Below are positions 44,737-58,545 of a stretch of DNA of 64,000 nt, one piece after another. Within the stretch, counting starts at the first letter, position 1, and each line of letters begins with the position of its first letter. The notes under the pieces were generated by a model, which saw only the letters and a program-made list of their open reading frames with translations, did no database searches and was not told the DNA's origin. The stretch comes from Rugalucina vietnamica (Eukaryota > Mollusca > Bivalvia > Lucinida > Lucinidae), in contig OZ024879.1 of NCBI GenBank assembly GCA_964017185.1, positions 44,337,883-44,401,882 on the forward strand, read 5' to 3'. A program made the position numbers and the translations under genes.

Positions 44737-46615
44737 ATGATGAGGGCCTTAATAGTTATAATTATGCTGATTCAAGCTGTGGTACAGATAAGCTACGCAC
44801 AATTTAGTGATTGTGTTCCACCTACAGCCTATATGAGAAGTTACTTTGAGTGTGAATCAAGCTGTCATGATTAGTGAGTATTGCGCGTATACCACAAACG
44901 ATGAGATGCAAATCCCGCTAACAAAACGACCGATGCTCATTGATTGTCATGGACACCATAATTTAACTGACTGATGCTCATTGATTGTCATGGACACCAT
45001 AATTTAAACAAAAGACATTCTTAGATTATTCCATTATGCCATTCTGATTCGAATTACAAACTTGATTTAAACCGCCTTATTGGCTACCTGGTTAACCAAA
45101 ATCTTAAGAACAATGTTTGATAAAATTACAGTTATAACATACTAGTAATGTCTAAGGTCTTTATATTTTGGCCGTTACGTTAATTCTTACTTAACATGTT
45201 ACTAAAATGTTAAAGTAAGCAATGATAGCACAATCATGACAATGGCGAGATCGTAAAGAAATACACTCCAAATCGGAGGTAAGACAAATAATCCGAAATT
45301 CTTGCATAGATTTCTATGCGCATAGCTGTTGAAGAAGTTTTCGATTGGTCGAAAGCCGTGTTCAAACAGCAAAACCCATGTTCAAATCATGAAATTCAAG
45401 TGCCGTTTGAACATGTAATTTAGCTGACGTCATTGGTCAATGCGACGTGACGTCATGTGTTTTGTAGAAACAAAATGGCCGACGTTGAAGAAGCTCCGCG
45501 GTTTTCGGTGAGTTTTTACGTTGTTAATGTTATTTTCATGAGATTTTAAGTGGATTAGAGTGAAAATGCAAGAATAGCGATCAACCATGATTTGTTTCAG
45601 TGTTCAAACATTCGCTGGATCACTCGGAAGGTGTTTGAACACGCGGCCTGCGGCCTTGTTTTCAAACACCTTCCTCGTGATCCATCGAATGTTTGAACAC
45701 TGAAAACCATGGTTGATCCCTATAGTCACAATATGGTACTTAATCAGCGGTTAGTACTATAATATTATGTTAAAGTGGGAATTTGTTGACATCGTCCCGA
45801 CCCACGCAGGTTCTAATATCAAGACACAGCAAGCCTGCAATATATTATATAAATATATTGAATAATGGATGTAAACAACATACAAGGATGACAACGTTCA
45901 ATGAATCAATGTACTAGCGTGAAGGCATTTCAACTGACATTTGATGGCTTATACGTATGTCTATTGAATGGTTTGACTTGAACCACTTTTCCTGGGCAGG
46001 CTCAGACATGAGCGGTTAACCAGTATTTAGAAATTTATTATCGGTTAAGATTCATTTTCTTACCAATGTTTATTTGGTCCCATTTAGATAATACTAGTCT
46101 TTGTATCGACTACCATGTTGAAAGTTGCAAAATTTCAGTTATTCGTTTTGGTTCCATGTTGCCAAATCTAAAGGGTCACTGACGAGACTTTAATAGACGA
46201 AACCGCGGTATGGCCCATGCCCTTTCTCATTAATATGTTCGCTGCTCTTAAAGGATCTCAGTTTTAATTTTTATTTAGATTGTAAGTCAGAAGTGTAAAA
46301 GGTTTGCCTTGAGGCACAAGCAGTCCATTTATTTCTTTATGTCCAAACGGGCGGGGCCCCAAAACGTGATTAGCCCACGCTCTTGTAGTACAAGATGTCG
46401 GGAGGGGGCAGAGCGGGGTTGTTGGTTGATTTCGGTTCATTTCTTCACAATCCTTTCTTACTTTATTTAAATGTATATGCTTCGTTTATTTCAGTTGCAG
46501 GAAAAACCAGCACGGGTGTCGTTGTGGAGAAGCCTCAAATGAAAAGTGCCTCACAGATTTTGATAGAAATATCTTTTGTGCTTGTGGGTGTGGTATGGGC
46601 TCATCTGGGAAATAA
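44737..46615 (+). CDS. Secreted ten-cysteine peptide, two coding exons, one-codon deletion (unit 3)
   Basis: Coding exons are 44737-44873 and 46495-46615. The product is 85 residues. Relative to units 1 and 2 it lacks the GAC codon for Asp51, between the fourth and fifth cysteines, so that loop shrinks from seven to six residues. It shares the Lys substitution and silent GGG of unit 2. The deletion is exactly three bases and keeps the frame to the same TAA, which argues that the ORF is under coding constraint. By side-chain count the mature net charge is about -1. The intron hammerhead is at 46173-46216. Confidence 0.82.
46173..46216 (+). ncRNA. Hammerhead ribozyme A, intronic (unit 3)
   Basis: Identical by eye to the unit 1 motif, in the intron of the unit 3 peptide gene. 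Confidence 0.75.
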
Positions 46616-47070
46616 TCCTACATGTTTCCCTTACAACACCAAATTAAATGGAATATGACTACAGATTTCTCTGAACTTTAGCTGAAATAGGAGTCTTGGT
46701 CCGAACATCTACTATAAACTACCTAAAATTGCCGGTCTGATCATCCGCGGTCATACTAGATATTTATGTTTTCAGCAGCTGGTGCTTGTTATCCATAAGA
46801 TTTCAGAGTACAGTGCAATCACTTTCACCGCGCCGCTTGAACTCACGTGGCTTTATCATGCGCATATTGCCAACTGGAACAATATTCTTCAATACACATT
46901 GGGCATTACCGAAGTGTTACCTGGAAAATTACCTTTGCAAAACGAATTCGGATATTTCCCATACATCGCTATCAGCGATTGCCTTTATTTGACACCTGTG
47001 TGACATCGGGCAATATTCTGATATTTCACAGGTAACTTACAAGGTGGAAAAACATTATAAATAACAATTT

Positions 47071-47553
47071 TGTGGAGTGAGAATTTTTTCTGATTGCGCC
47101 ATTTCCTGATCAATACCTACTTTTACCTTTTGATAATATGGGCAGGCCCAGTGGATGTGGTTTGTGCATGATAATTATAAAGTTTCCGACCACTTCATGC
47201 GACTAACCGGCAGGACGATTATCAAGAGAAATAGAGGGTTTTACACGAGTGGTCATTTCATATGAAATTTATTAAACGAGCCTTCGGCGAGTTTAACAAA
47301 TTTCATATGAAATGAGCACGAGTGTACGATTCGCTTTATCATAGGATTTTTAAAACAGGATTTAATGCCGAAGCCCCCTTTTCAGACTTACACCTTTCTG
47401 TTGCAAATGGATTTGTTTCTTCTAAAACGTATGCGGTTAATCGTGATTCGGAGTTACTACAATGGCACCGTTTCAAAGTATATCGTAATATTCGAATGAC
47501 AAGAAATAAATGGAAAAAAATATTAGCAACCAATATCGAAAGATAACTTACAT
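47071..47553 (+). pseudogene. Penelope-like RT fragment D with foldback (unit 3)
   Basis: Same fragment as in unit 1. Confidence 0.55.
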
Positions 47554-49993
47554 GTAACCTTTCATTTTCGGGAAAATTGGCGAACCGCCTTTGATAACCA
47601 TGTGTAAAAGAAAGCTTTTTCCATTGTGTTTTGTATAAAAGCCGGGAAACATTGACGTGAACAAGCTGGTTACGTCATTATCCACGATCATTGAGCGATG
47701 GAATGAAACGTGTTTGAATCAAGAGTCAAGTGGCCAAGTTCATTTTAAAAATTTCGTGTTTTATGTTTTTGTAAAATTCTTTTGAAAATTATTTTGATCC
47801 GGATCATCTACAGATCCGCTATGGTTACAACAAGTGAATACGTATCTGTTTTTCCCACCTCGGTTTTTGGAGTGGGAATCTTTTTCTGATTGCGCCTTTC
47901 CTGATCTTTGCCTACTTGTACCTTTTTGTAATGGAAAAGCGTTATTATAAAACATTATCAAGTAATTGCCAGTAAGATGATTATGTAGTAATTACCCGCT
48001 GAGCGACAGGTGGGTATGATATTTTCCTGACCTGTCCAGGCAAAAGCATGCACCGAGAGCCCGAAGGGCTCGAGGTGCATGCTTTTGGCTGGACAGGTCA
48101 GGAAAATATCATGCCCACCTGTCGCGAAGCGGGTAATTAACTTACCTTATGACCCGACTTGGTGAAATTTTAGTTTCCGCCCGACCTACACAACGACAAA
48201 TCAAACACTGGTTACTTTTTGATCTGTTCGGAGCTTATACGAAATATTACATAAACGAATGACCGAAACATTTTGTCCATTAAAATTTCTTTTTTCGAGA
48301 CGTAACTGTTAAACGAACACTGCACGTGCAAAACGAGGAATCTTGTCAACGATCTGTCTTCGCTATTGTCAAAAATAGATCAGAATGGAGTATCTTCCCT
48401 TGTACGTTTTAAACGTTTTGAAACATATTTTTATTTTGTAATATTCAGCATTTCTTTCTCAAATTTTCTAATCAACAACAGGAATTATCTTTTATCAAAA
48501 CAGATAACAGCTGGGCGAGCAAATAAAAATTATCTCTTCTGTTATATGTAAACCGTAGCACCATTTCGTTTTGAGTTTCAAATAAGTATATATAGCGTGT
48601 GTAGGATTGTAATGCAGGGTTTGAAACCTACGGACCTAACTTTCTAAAATCCCCATAGTAAGTTAGGGGACCATTGTAAAAATGCCCAGCTGTATTTAAG
48701 GGATACAGTTGGTCGTTTATGATATACGCAATTCAAAAATGTGTGAAATTGGTTTCTCATTCATTGTTCTTGCACTTTTACAACTAACAATAACACACTA
48801 ACATTATAATACGAGAATCAGAAACCAACTTCCAACTCGAGAAGACACTCATCTCAATGCAGCTGCCCAGTCCGATCATGGCACTGCAATCGATATTCAT
48901 GCGCACTGGGCAAATCCTTAATTCAATACTACTCAAACAAGGATTTCAAAGAAGTTACATTGGGATGGAAGTCCGAGTCGAAATGGCATGGCCACGCTTT
49001 AGTGGAGCTTTCATCAGCTGTCGGAAAGTAGGAATGTCACTTTCACCACTTGTCTGGGGGTAAGGACACTTTCCTTACCTCCAAACAGGTATGAAAGTAC
49101 TTTCCTTACCTCCAGACAGGTGTGAAAGTATTTTCTATACTACCGTAGACACTGCACGTGCAGTAAGTTATGAAAAATAACTCCCCATGATTAACATTGC
49201 AGTCATAAGGTAACCTTAAATAAGTAATGGACTTGACCTTAAAAGTACACTCATTACTGCGTGAACTCGCACAATATCTGACTGAACTTGTTTAACAAGA
49301 AGTCGTGTCCGGAAAAAGCCTCTCAACCGAATAATCCATTGAATATGTAACCTGGGGCTAGCTAGAAATCACAGAAGGGTAACTAATTTATCATAGTGTC
49401 CTTTTGAAAGCACGCATATAGAAAAAAAAAAACTGCCCTGTACATGTATCTTGTGAGTACCCCAATGTGTACAAACATGATATTTGCAATGAGCACGTTC
49501 GCTATAGTACAAATTTGAGCACAAAAACGCCAAGGGGCGAATATCGAAAAACGAAAACCGAACTAACTTCTTTTTTTGAATATCGAAAACCGAATATCAA
49601 ACTAACTTATTTTTTTGAATATCGAAAAAGGAATATCAAACTGACTTATTTTTTGAATCTCGAAAAACGAAAAACGAATATCGAATTAACTTATTTTTTG
49701 AATATCGAAAAACGAAAAACGAATATCGAACTAACTTCTTTTTTTGAATATCGAAAAACGAAAAACGAATATCGAACTAACTTCTTTTTTTGAATATCGA
49801 AAAACGAAAAACGAATATCGAACTAACTTATTTTTTGAATATTGAAAAACGAATACCGAACTAACTTCTTTTTTTTTTTGAATATCGAAAAGCGAAAAAC
49901 GAAAATCGAACTAACTTCTCAGTGCCGAATGAAATAAAATATAAAAGCTTGATCCTTTGGAAGCAGTAAAAAACGTTCAAAGGGAGGTAGTAT

Positions 49994-50039
49994 GGGCCAT
50001 ATTGCTCAATTTCGGGTACTGAACCCTCATCAGTGACCC
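49994..50039 (-). ncRNA. Hammerhead ribozyme B (unit 3)
   Basis: Same sequence and fold as the unit 1 copy. Confidence 0.85.
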
Positions 50040-50515
50040 TGTATCTCCCGGCGACCATAGCCAGATAAATATACTGCAATGTCAAAAATATACTGCAATT
50101 TCAAAACATTACACAATAGACTACAAGGTAAGTCTAAATCAAAGACACATGCCTAAACGGAGTCAAATGACTAGAACTGTGTTTAGAAGAACACTGCTGC
50201 ACATTCACTTCAAACGATAATCACGGCCGTCACAGTCCAATAATGACAACACCTTTCTGTAATACAGGTGTCATAGTAATGATTGTGTTTATAACGACCG
50301 TCTTTCACACTCTCGGGCAGATTTACGGAGTACCAATTTATTACTCAATCACACTTCAAAAAAGTCGAAAAGGCTAGCTTATTTTCGAATAAACGAAAAT
50401 TGTGGTCCGACCGAAACCATCTTCGGTCAAAAAAGTGGTCCGGCCATGGCCGGACGCCGCCGCCGACCTTGCATGAGATGGAAATAAAATATGGGAGTAC
50501 TCAATAGAAGTAATT

Positions 50516-50760
50516 GGCGGCCCCGGTGCCCGAGCGGTTCAGAGGGCTGTTTCTGAATCACTCGATCATCTCGCCGCTGTGTCTGGTCTGGGTTCGAGCC
50601 CCGCTCTCGCCACATGTGAGACAAGCCAAGTTCTGCTTGCGGGTGTGTACGGAGGTTTTTCTCAGGGTTCTCCTGTTTTCGCCCACCGACTGATTTTTCC
50701 GTCTCATATGAGCAGAAATAATCTTGAAAGGGACGTAAAACTGAATCCAAAAAAAATATA
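50516..50760 (+). mobile_element. tRNA-derived SINE 2 (unit 3)
   Basis: Same as the unit 1 copy. Confidence 0.78.
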
Positions 50761-51858
50761 ATTAATTGCTATTAACATATTTATTATGTTTTAAGAATTT
50801 AAGATTTTAAATTTTAAAAATTCTAACAATTTATATTACCAAGCAACAGTGTTCACTAAATATATGTTCAAAGTTTAAATTCTGTTTGATGAAATCCCAC
50901 ATCTGGAAAATCTCTAGTGCTATATCTGACAGATTTAATGGCCATATCATTTACACATGCTCATTCCTAATGTCTATAAGGTGCTAGAGCTAACTGTCTA
51001 TCCCCTCTAATGAGCTGCTCAAAATTGAGCTACCTAGAGACCCCTGTGTGGCCAAGTGTGTAAGATGTTTTACCTTAAATAAGGAATGGACTGAAACTTA
51101 AAAGTGTATTTACCTTAAAAGTACGTAAACCTTAAAAGAACATTTACGCTAGGTCACTGGTCCCTTAACATGCCTTTGGAAGTCACAATGACCTAGGTCA
51201 ATATGTATGCTAATGGAAATTTACTTCATCAGGATACAATGTCCGTGAAATGCATTCACCCTTGAACACAATTTAATATAGTAAAACTAGGGCCGAATTA
51301 GCCAAGGTCCGAATTGTCCATAATTCTATAGAGGAATACATATTGTTCTTATTTTTTATCCAAAACATAGATTGTTCTAACGTGTACCCCCAATATTTTG
51401 AGCAAAAATAAGAAAAATAGCAAGATTTTATTTTCTGAAATTTTCAGTTTTTACGACTGAAAATCATCTCTGTATATTGCATGGGCAAGATTTCGTAATG
51501 AATGTTTTACTATTGATTCCGTCTCTGTCACTAATAAGCGTAAATTTTGCATCTTTGAAACGTAAATTGCTTGTAAACAGCTGTATTTGTATATGCTTTC
51601 ATTCCTCAAATTCTATAGATGTAACAGAAGGTTTTACGTCTAACAAATGCGCAATTGAAGATACCTATGTCTATGTACATGTATCAACTAAAGAATAATT
51701 ACTATTATTTTTATTCAAAGTGGACAGTAAATAATGAACCCTTTGTTCATCTTATAACTGATATACTTAATAGTGTTTGGAATCAGAAGATATCGACTAT
51801 TATTTTTATTCAAAGTGGACAGTAAATAATGAACCCTTTGTTCATCTTATAACTGATA

Positions 51859-52079
51859 CAGTATTTTGATTATTTGGCCCCTTTGGGAATTTTAGTCTTT
51901 GATTTAGACTACACAGATGTAAATTCTTGAAATTGCAGCAAAATGTCTGGCTTTCGCTGCCAGTTTTATAAAGGGTCACTGATGAAGGTTCATTACCCGA
52001 AATTGTACAATATGACCCATCTTCTAGCTTTGTACTTTTACTGCTTCCTAAGGATCTAACAATTATTTTTATGTAATAT
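51859..52079 (+). mobile_element. Hammerhead-bearing insertion (element C, unit 3)
   Basis: Equivalent insertion, matching unit 2. Confidence 0.63.
51973..52018 (+). ncRNA. Hammerhead ribozyme C (unit 3)
   Basis: Same motif and same flank change as unit 2. Confidence 0.78.
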
Positions 52080-52576
52080 TGTTTGGAATCAGAAGATATC
52101 CATTTAAAATTTCATAAATTTTCAAAAGCTGAAACTGTTTCATAACAGTTACTATTAAACTTCTCATTTCATCACAAGCCCAGCATTATATTATGTTGAC
52201 TAGTAAAAGAACTAAAAGAAACATAACTGCAATTAGCACATTTTATGTAGCATGCAAAATTAATGGTTTGTAGTCGAAGTCAACAATAATTATTTGAAGT
52301 CACTTTCAGACGGATCTCTCTTCCTTGTTATAAACCAGTGCTTTAAGGAAGAAATGTGCCTTTTTCTTGGAGCTAGTTGGATTCAAATCCACAACCTTAT
52401 AATCCGGAATTTAACACCACTATGCGCCCCTCAAATCAAACATGAACCATATAACCATCAATACATTCATATTTCCCATTCTTTGAATTCCAGAAAGAGC
52501 CGTTGATTTGATAAAACAAGTAGCCCAAAGGCAACGATCGCTCACCTGAGAGTCAACAAGTACAGTCACTGGACAA

Positions 52577-52611
<35 letters not shown>

Positions 52612-53813
52612 TAAGATCTGATAAAAATTCAAGAGATGCTGGAGTGGCCACAACACTAAACATTGATTTTTTCAAACATTCAAGGGCAGCTAACTCCATA
52701 GTCCAGTGTCGAATATGGCTCAAATTTGAACTCATCCAAAATGTTATAGTTATCCTTGTTACTTCCGAGAATGAAGAAGAGCCGATCAAAATTGAAGGCG
52801 CTAGAGTGGCCACAATACAAAATATTGATTTTTCAAACACTAAAGGGAAGCTAACTCCGCAGTCAGAGGTCGGATCTGGTCGAAACTCGAACTCATCCGA
52901 GATGTTATGGATGTCCTTGCTACTTCCAAGAATAAAGAAGGTCCGAATAAAATAAAGTCACTAGAGTGGCCACAACACTAAATATTGATTTTTCACACAT
53001 TCAAGGGCAGATAACTCTGCAATGAATGGTTGAATCTGGCTGAAATTCGAACTCATCCGAAATGTTATTGCTATCCTTGTTACATCGAAGTATGAAGAAG
53101 ATCTGATCAAAAGTGAAGGCGCTAGAGTGGCCACAACACAAAATAATGATTTTTCAAACACTCAAGGGCAGCTAACTCCACAGTCAGAGGTCGGATCTGG
53201 CTGAAATTCGAACACATCCGAGATATTATAGTTTTCCTTATTACCGGCAAGAATGAAGAAGATCAGAATAAAAATGAAGGCGCTAGAGTGGCCACAACAC
53301 TAAATATTGATTTTTCAAACACTCAAGGGCAGATAACTCCGCAGTGAGAGGTCGGGTCTGGTCGAAATTCGAACTCATCCGAGATGTTATGGATGTTTTT
53401 GTTACGTCTAAGAATAAAGAAGATCCGAATAGAAATGAAGGCGCTAGAGTGGCTACAACACTAAATATTGATTTTTCACAGTCAAGGACAGATAACTCTG
53501 CAGTCATCGAGGCGGTCCTTACGAGTACCCACAACCTATGTTTTGGAGCAAAAATAAGAAAAGTAGGTATACCCTTGCAAACGCCAGTTTTGCTATAGAA
53601 AAGTGGGGTTTAAGGGGGTATACGTTTCACGGACATGTTTTCCTGATGATCTGTCCTTGACCTCTCTCTCTCTCTCTGTCTGTTGTATCTACATCACCAC
53701 CAGCTTTATTTGACCTCTCTCTCCACTCTGTCCTTTTCTTCTCTACCCACTTCCAGTTCTTCCGCCTAGGCAATTTTACTCATGAAAACAGAACGAAAAG
53801 TATATATGTAGAA

Positions 53814-54480
53814 TCGGTGGATCGGGCGTCAGACTCTATGATGGCCCCGACTTAAAGCTATTCATTTTAGTTGGTTGGGGCCGGAGCTTCTTGTCTGTGG
53901 CTTGGCCCACCGGGGTTCAACTGGTGTTTTTCTTTTGCTCCGGAGTTAGTAGGTTATTCGGCGCCCAGGGATCTCCATCGTCGGGCAGCTTACTGTGAGT
54001 CCTTGTTTTTGATTCATCAGGATGCTTATCATGATTTATTTGTTTGCTCTTGATGATTCATTGACTAGTTAGAGATGCACCACGAGGACCGAAGAACTTA
54101 CTAAATGTTATGAACCACTGCAGAAGCTGAGGGTGAGGTTAGGATCCTGTAAAACCGGTTTAAGCCCGCCAGTAACTTTGTGTTACTGATCGTTCCAAGG
54201 CGATACTTCTGTGGTGGTTATTTTTGTTTTATGTCTTGGTGTTTAAATTTTTTGTGCTGTTGGCGCCTTATGTATGTTTTCATATTTTTAATTAAGTTAA
54301 GGTAACTGAGTGGCCACCTATTGGGAAAATAGCTGCTCATTCGGCTTACGATATGTTTCATGGTATAAGTGCCTGGTTGTTAGTTTGGGTTTTTCCCACC
54401 TCGGTTTTTGGAGTGGGAATCTCTTTCTGATTGCGCCTTTTCCTGATCTTTGCCTACTTGTACCTTTTTCTTAAGGTTTT
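53814..54480 (+). mobile_element. Penelope-like element copy A, 5'-truncated (unit 3)
   Basis: Identical by eye to the unit 1 copy. Confidence 0.65.
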
Positions 54481-54856
54481 AGCGTATGAAAATATTCAAA
54501 ATATAATCTTGAGGTATCATACTATCCCAACAGTAACCGAAAAATGTTCATTGCTATTATAGTATCTTAGTTTTATTTTATTTTTTATTACTGCAGCTGA
54601 TGTTATGCCGTGTTGCGGCCCTAAAAGTCTCCCCGTACATCATCCATAGTGCAGATCATATTTTTCTTTTTTGTGCTTTGAGATCAGCGAGGGTAATCTG
54701 AGAAATCAGAAAGTTATGATCGGTGTAGATACATTTTCTAACCAACGTTTAAAATATTTGGCCCCATTTGGATTATACTAGTCTTTGTATCGACTACCCT
54801 GTTGACAGATGCAAATTACAGAAAATTCTCTTTAACTCCATGTTGCCAAATCTAAA

Positions 54857-54897
54857 GGTCTGAAGAGGCTTAAGTAGCCCAAACAGCGATTTGGCTC
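54857..54897 (+). ncRNA. Hammerhead ribozyme D, decayed (unit 3)
   Basis: Same decayed sequence as unit 1. Confidence 0.65.
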
Positions 54898-55991
54898 ACA
54901 TTTCTCATTAATTAATATGTTCACTGCTCTCAAAGGATCTCAGTTTTATTTTTGTTTAGTTTCGTCTAATCCAGAAAGCTTCATGTGAAATTTGGCTTTG
55001 ATTGACCAGGTATTGAACATTATGGCCATTTACATGTATAAAGCCCGGGGACAGGCAGGCTAAACCCTCAAGGGCCATTGTTTTTTCGTAAACATCCTTT
55101 CTAACCATTTGCCCATTCCAATCAAGATTTCACATTGCACAACATTTTACCAGTTTGTTCAACATGCCAAGTTCAAGATTTAAGGATTTTTGGGTTCTAA
55201 GGAAGAAGAGTTTCAAAAGTTTGTACTATATACAAACATACCTGGTGGCCTTCTTGGTCATATGACCTTTGAAAAATTCTATATAATTTTGCGTTCCTCT
55301 TTCAAAGAAGGCTTCACATGTAATTTGGCGTTGACTGGCCAAGAGGTTTCAGGGGAGATGCTTGAATATTGTTGTCAATGTATGTAGCTATTGGACAGAT
55401 AGCCCCAAGGAGCCTTTGTTTTCATAAACATAAATTTTGCCCATTTCCTACATGTTTCTCATAAAATACGTTTGTAACAGTTTTCTCCATTCAAATGCAT
55501 AGGCGACCTAAGCTGACATTGGACTTCAATAGATCAAGGCCATCCCAGGGTTATATATACCTTTTTTCCTTTTGCAAGAAAGCTCCATATAAAATTTAGC
55601 TTTCATTGTCCAAGCGGTTGAACAAAAGAAAATATCTGAATATTACACAAATATACATGTATTTAGCCTCGTGACAGGGGAAGACTACCCCGTTTGGCCA
55701 AGATGTTTTCATAAAGTACCCGTCTGTCCATGCAAGCTTTCTCTATTCACTGACATTTTCTTAGTTTCAAATGCATAGGCATCCAAAGTTGACCTTGCCA
55801 CAAAACAGGTAAACGTCATCCCAGGGTCATGATATATATGCACATTGTAGAGCTTTATTCGCCAATGCTTCATGACAGGTTTCATCATCATAGGCCTTCT
55901 GGTTCTGGAGAAGAATATTTCTGAATGTTTTTGACGTTTATAGTACTAGCGGCCATCTTGGTCATGAGAAGTAAATTATTTATATATACTT

Positions 55992-57101
55992 TTGTTCTCC
56001 TTTAGCAAAGATGCTAAATTACCTGTTAATTTTTCTGTTTGTGTCAATGAAGGCCAAGACAACCTTCCTACGATGTATTGGTTACGTAAGCTTAAAAAAG
56101 ACAGTATTGGGCTAGATTTATTGCAAATTCTAGTTCTTGTACTACCACTGAACTTTCAAAGATGTTTACTTTCTGTCTTACTGCTATCAAATCTCATGTC
56201 ATAAGATACTGTGAGACGGTGTATGAATAAAAATTTCTGGCGAGTTGCTAAGTAAACTCAAGTGTAGAGGGTTCCGTGCGACGAGTTTGTCCACATACGA
56301 TTTTTCTATTCTGTATACCACATTGCCACATAAACTGATTAAAGAAAAACTTCTCGATTTGATAGTCTAAGAGTGGACCTTCAAAAGAGCATTAAATACT
56401 ATGGTTCACTTTATTTGGCCTGCAGTGGCAGAATCGATATACACTTTGGTCATGTCAGAATGTATACAATGCCTTATCCTATCTCCTGGATAATATTTAT
56501 ATTAGGTTCGGTACCAGTTATACAGACAAATTGTTGGAATTCCGATGGTACAAATAATATTGCGCCCCTCTCGTGGCTGATTTGCAAGATATATTTCATA
56601 GATTCTCGGGCAGCTTACTCAGTCTGTGAGTCCTGGTTTTTGATTCATCAGGATGTTTATCATGATTTATTTGTTTGTTCTTGATGATTCATTGACTAGT
56701 TAGAGATTCACCACGAGGACCGAATAACTAACTAAATGTTATGAACCACTGCAGAAGCTGAGGGTGAGGTTATGGCCATGTAAAACCGGTTTAAGCCCGC
56801 CAGTAACTTTGTGTTACTGATCGTTCCAAGTCGATACTTCTGTGGTGGTTCTTTTTGTTTTATGTCTTGGTGTTTAAAAAATTTTTGTGCTGTTGGCGCC
56901 TTATGTATGTTTTCATATTTTTAGTTAAGTTAAGGTAACTGAGTGGCCACCTATTGGGAAAATAGCTGCCCATTCGGCTTACGATTGTTTCATGGTATAA
57001 GTACCTGATTGTTAGTTTGGTTTTTTCCCACCTCGGTTTTTGGAGTGGGAATCTTTTTCTGATTGCGCCTTTTCCTGATCTTTGCCTACTTGTACCTTCT
57101 T
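55992..57101 (+). pseudogene. Penelope-like reverse transcriptase copy B (unit 3)
   Basis: Same truncated and internally deleted copy as in unit 1. Confidence 0.7.
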
Positions 57102-58545
57102 AACCACGACAATCAAGCTGATGTTAACGATGCCTTTAACTCATATAAGCCTGACGTCCTTTTTGTGGGACATAGGCAAACATAATAGCCCCAGATGTGA
57201 TGCCGCAGAACGCGGCGTTCCATCTGGGGCTATTCTGTTTGCTTGGAGGAAGTTCATCGAAAAAGTGAATAAAAACAAACTTGATGTCCCCCAAAATGAA
57301 AGTGGACTCACCCAAATGATAATGTTGGAAAGTCGATTCGTCAAATATGGGTTAATTCGACTTTTAGGTACCTTGATGACCTTTTGAACATTGGCAATCC
57401 TTATTGTAAAGGCATGGTCAAGCAAATTTATCCCCCTGAACTACAGCTGAATAAAGCCAACACCACAGATACCGAAGCCCCCTTTTTGGATTGCAAATCG
57501 ATTTGTTTCTTCTAAAATTTATGATAAACGCGATGACAGTAAATTTTCCGTTTTTGGATGGTGACGTTCCTCGCCGTGCTTCGTATGGTGTTTACATGTC
57601 GCAACTTATTAGCTTTTCTAGAGTCTGCAATAATGTAGCGGATTTCACTGCGTGAAATAAATGTGTAACAGCCAAAGTTCTCCAGCAGAGCTATCTAAAT
57701 TTTATCGCAGACACTATGATTTGATTACCAAATTTAATGTTGGGCTCAAGACGCTGTATCGTGAGAGCCTTTCGGAACCCGAAATTCGTGATGACTTAGT
57801 TTACAAATTTAAGAAACTTATAGGAAGGAATGATTTTTATTTTCAGTTAAGAAAAATCATAACACGTTACAGACGTATAGGTTATAAATTTAATGTTATG
57901 TGACAGTCTGCATGCTTAGCTGTTAACCCAATCATGGTTGATAACTACGCTGCCTTCTTAATTTGCACGCAGGCGGGTCAGGCGTCAGACTCTAGGATGG
58001 CGCCGACATAAAGCTATTCATTTTAGTTGGTTCGGGCCGGAGCTTCTTTTTTTGATGCTTGGCCCACCGGGGTTCAACTGGTGTTTTTCTTTTTCTCAGG
58101 GTTTCAGTAAGTTATTCAGCGCTGGGCAGCTTACTGAATCTGTGGTGTCCTCATTTTTTATTCATCGGGGTGGTTATCATGATTTATTCGTTTGTCCTTC
58201 ATGGTTCATTGACTTGTTGGAGATTCACCACGAGTACCGAACAACTAACTAAATGTTGTGAACCACAGCAGAAGATGAGGGTGAGGTTAGGGTCCGGTTT
58301 AAGCCCCCCATTAATTTTATATTACTGATCGTTCCAAGGTTATATTTCTGTTGAGGTTCTAATTGTTTTGTGTTATGTGCTGTTTGATCCTTATGCACGT
58401 TTTTAAAGTTTTAGTTAAGTTTCGGTAATTGAGTGGGCGCCTAGTGGGAAATAGCTGCTAACTCGACTTACGATATGTTTTACGATTAGTTTTTACCCAC
58501 TCCTTGGATTGTGGAGTGGGAATTTCTTTTTTGTTTGCGCATGAT
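57102..58545 (+). pseudogene. Penelope-like reverse transcriptase copy C with nested insertion (unit 3)
   Basis: Same as unit 2. The intact 80-codon stretch is at 57661-57903. Confidence 0.72.

Larger units (their letters stand above)
38776..58169. repeat. Macro-repeat unit 3 (19394 bp)
   Basis: Third complete unit. It has an 82-base TG tract (42797-42878) and a 3-bp in-frame deletion in exon 2 of the peptide gene. In the overlapping part it carries the same substitutions as unit 4, suggesting these two separated most recently. Confidence 0.97.
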
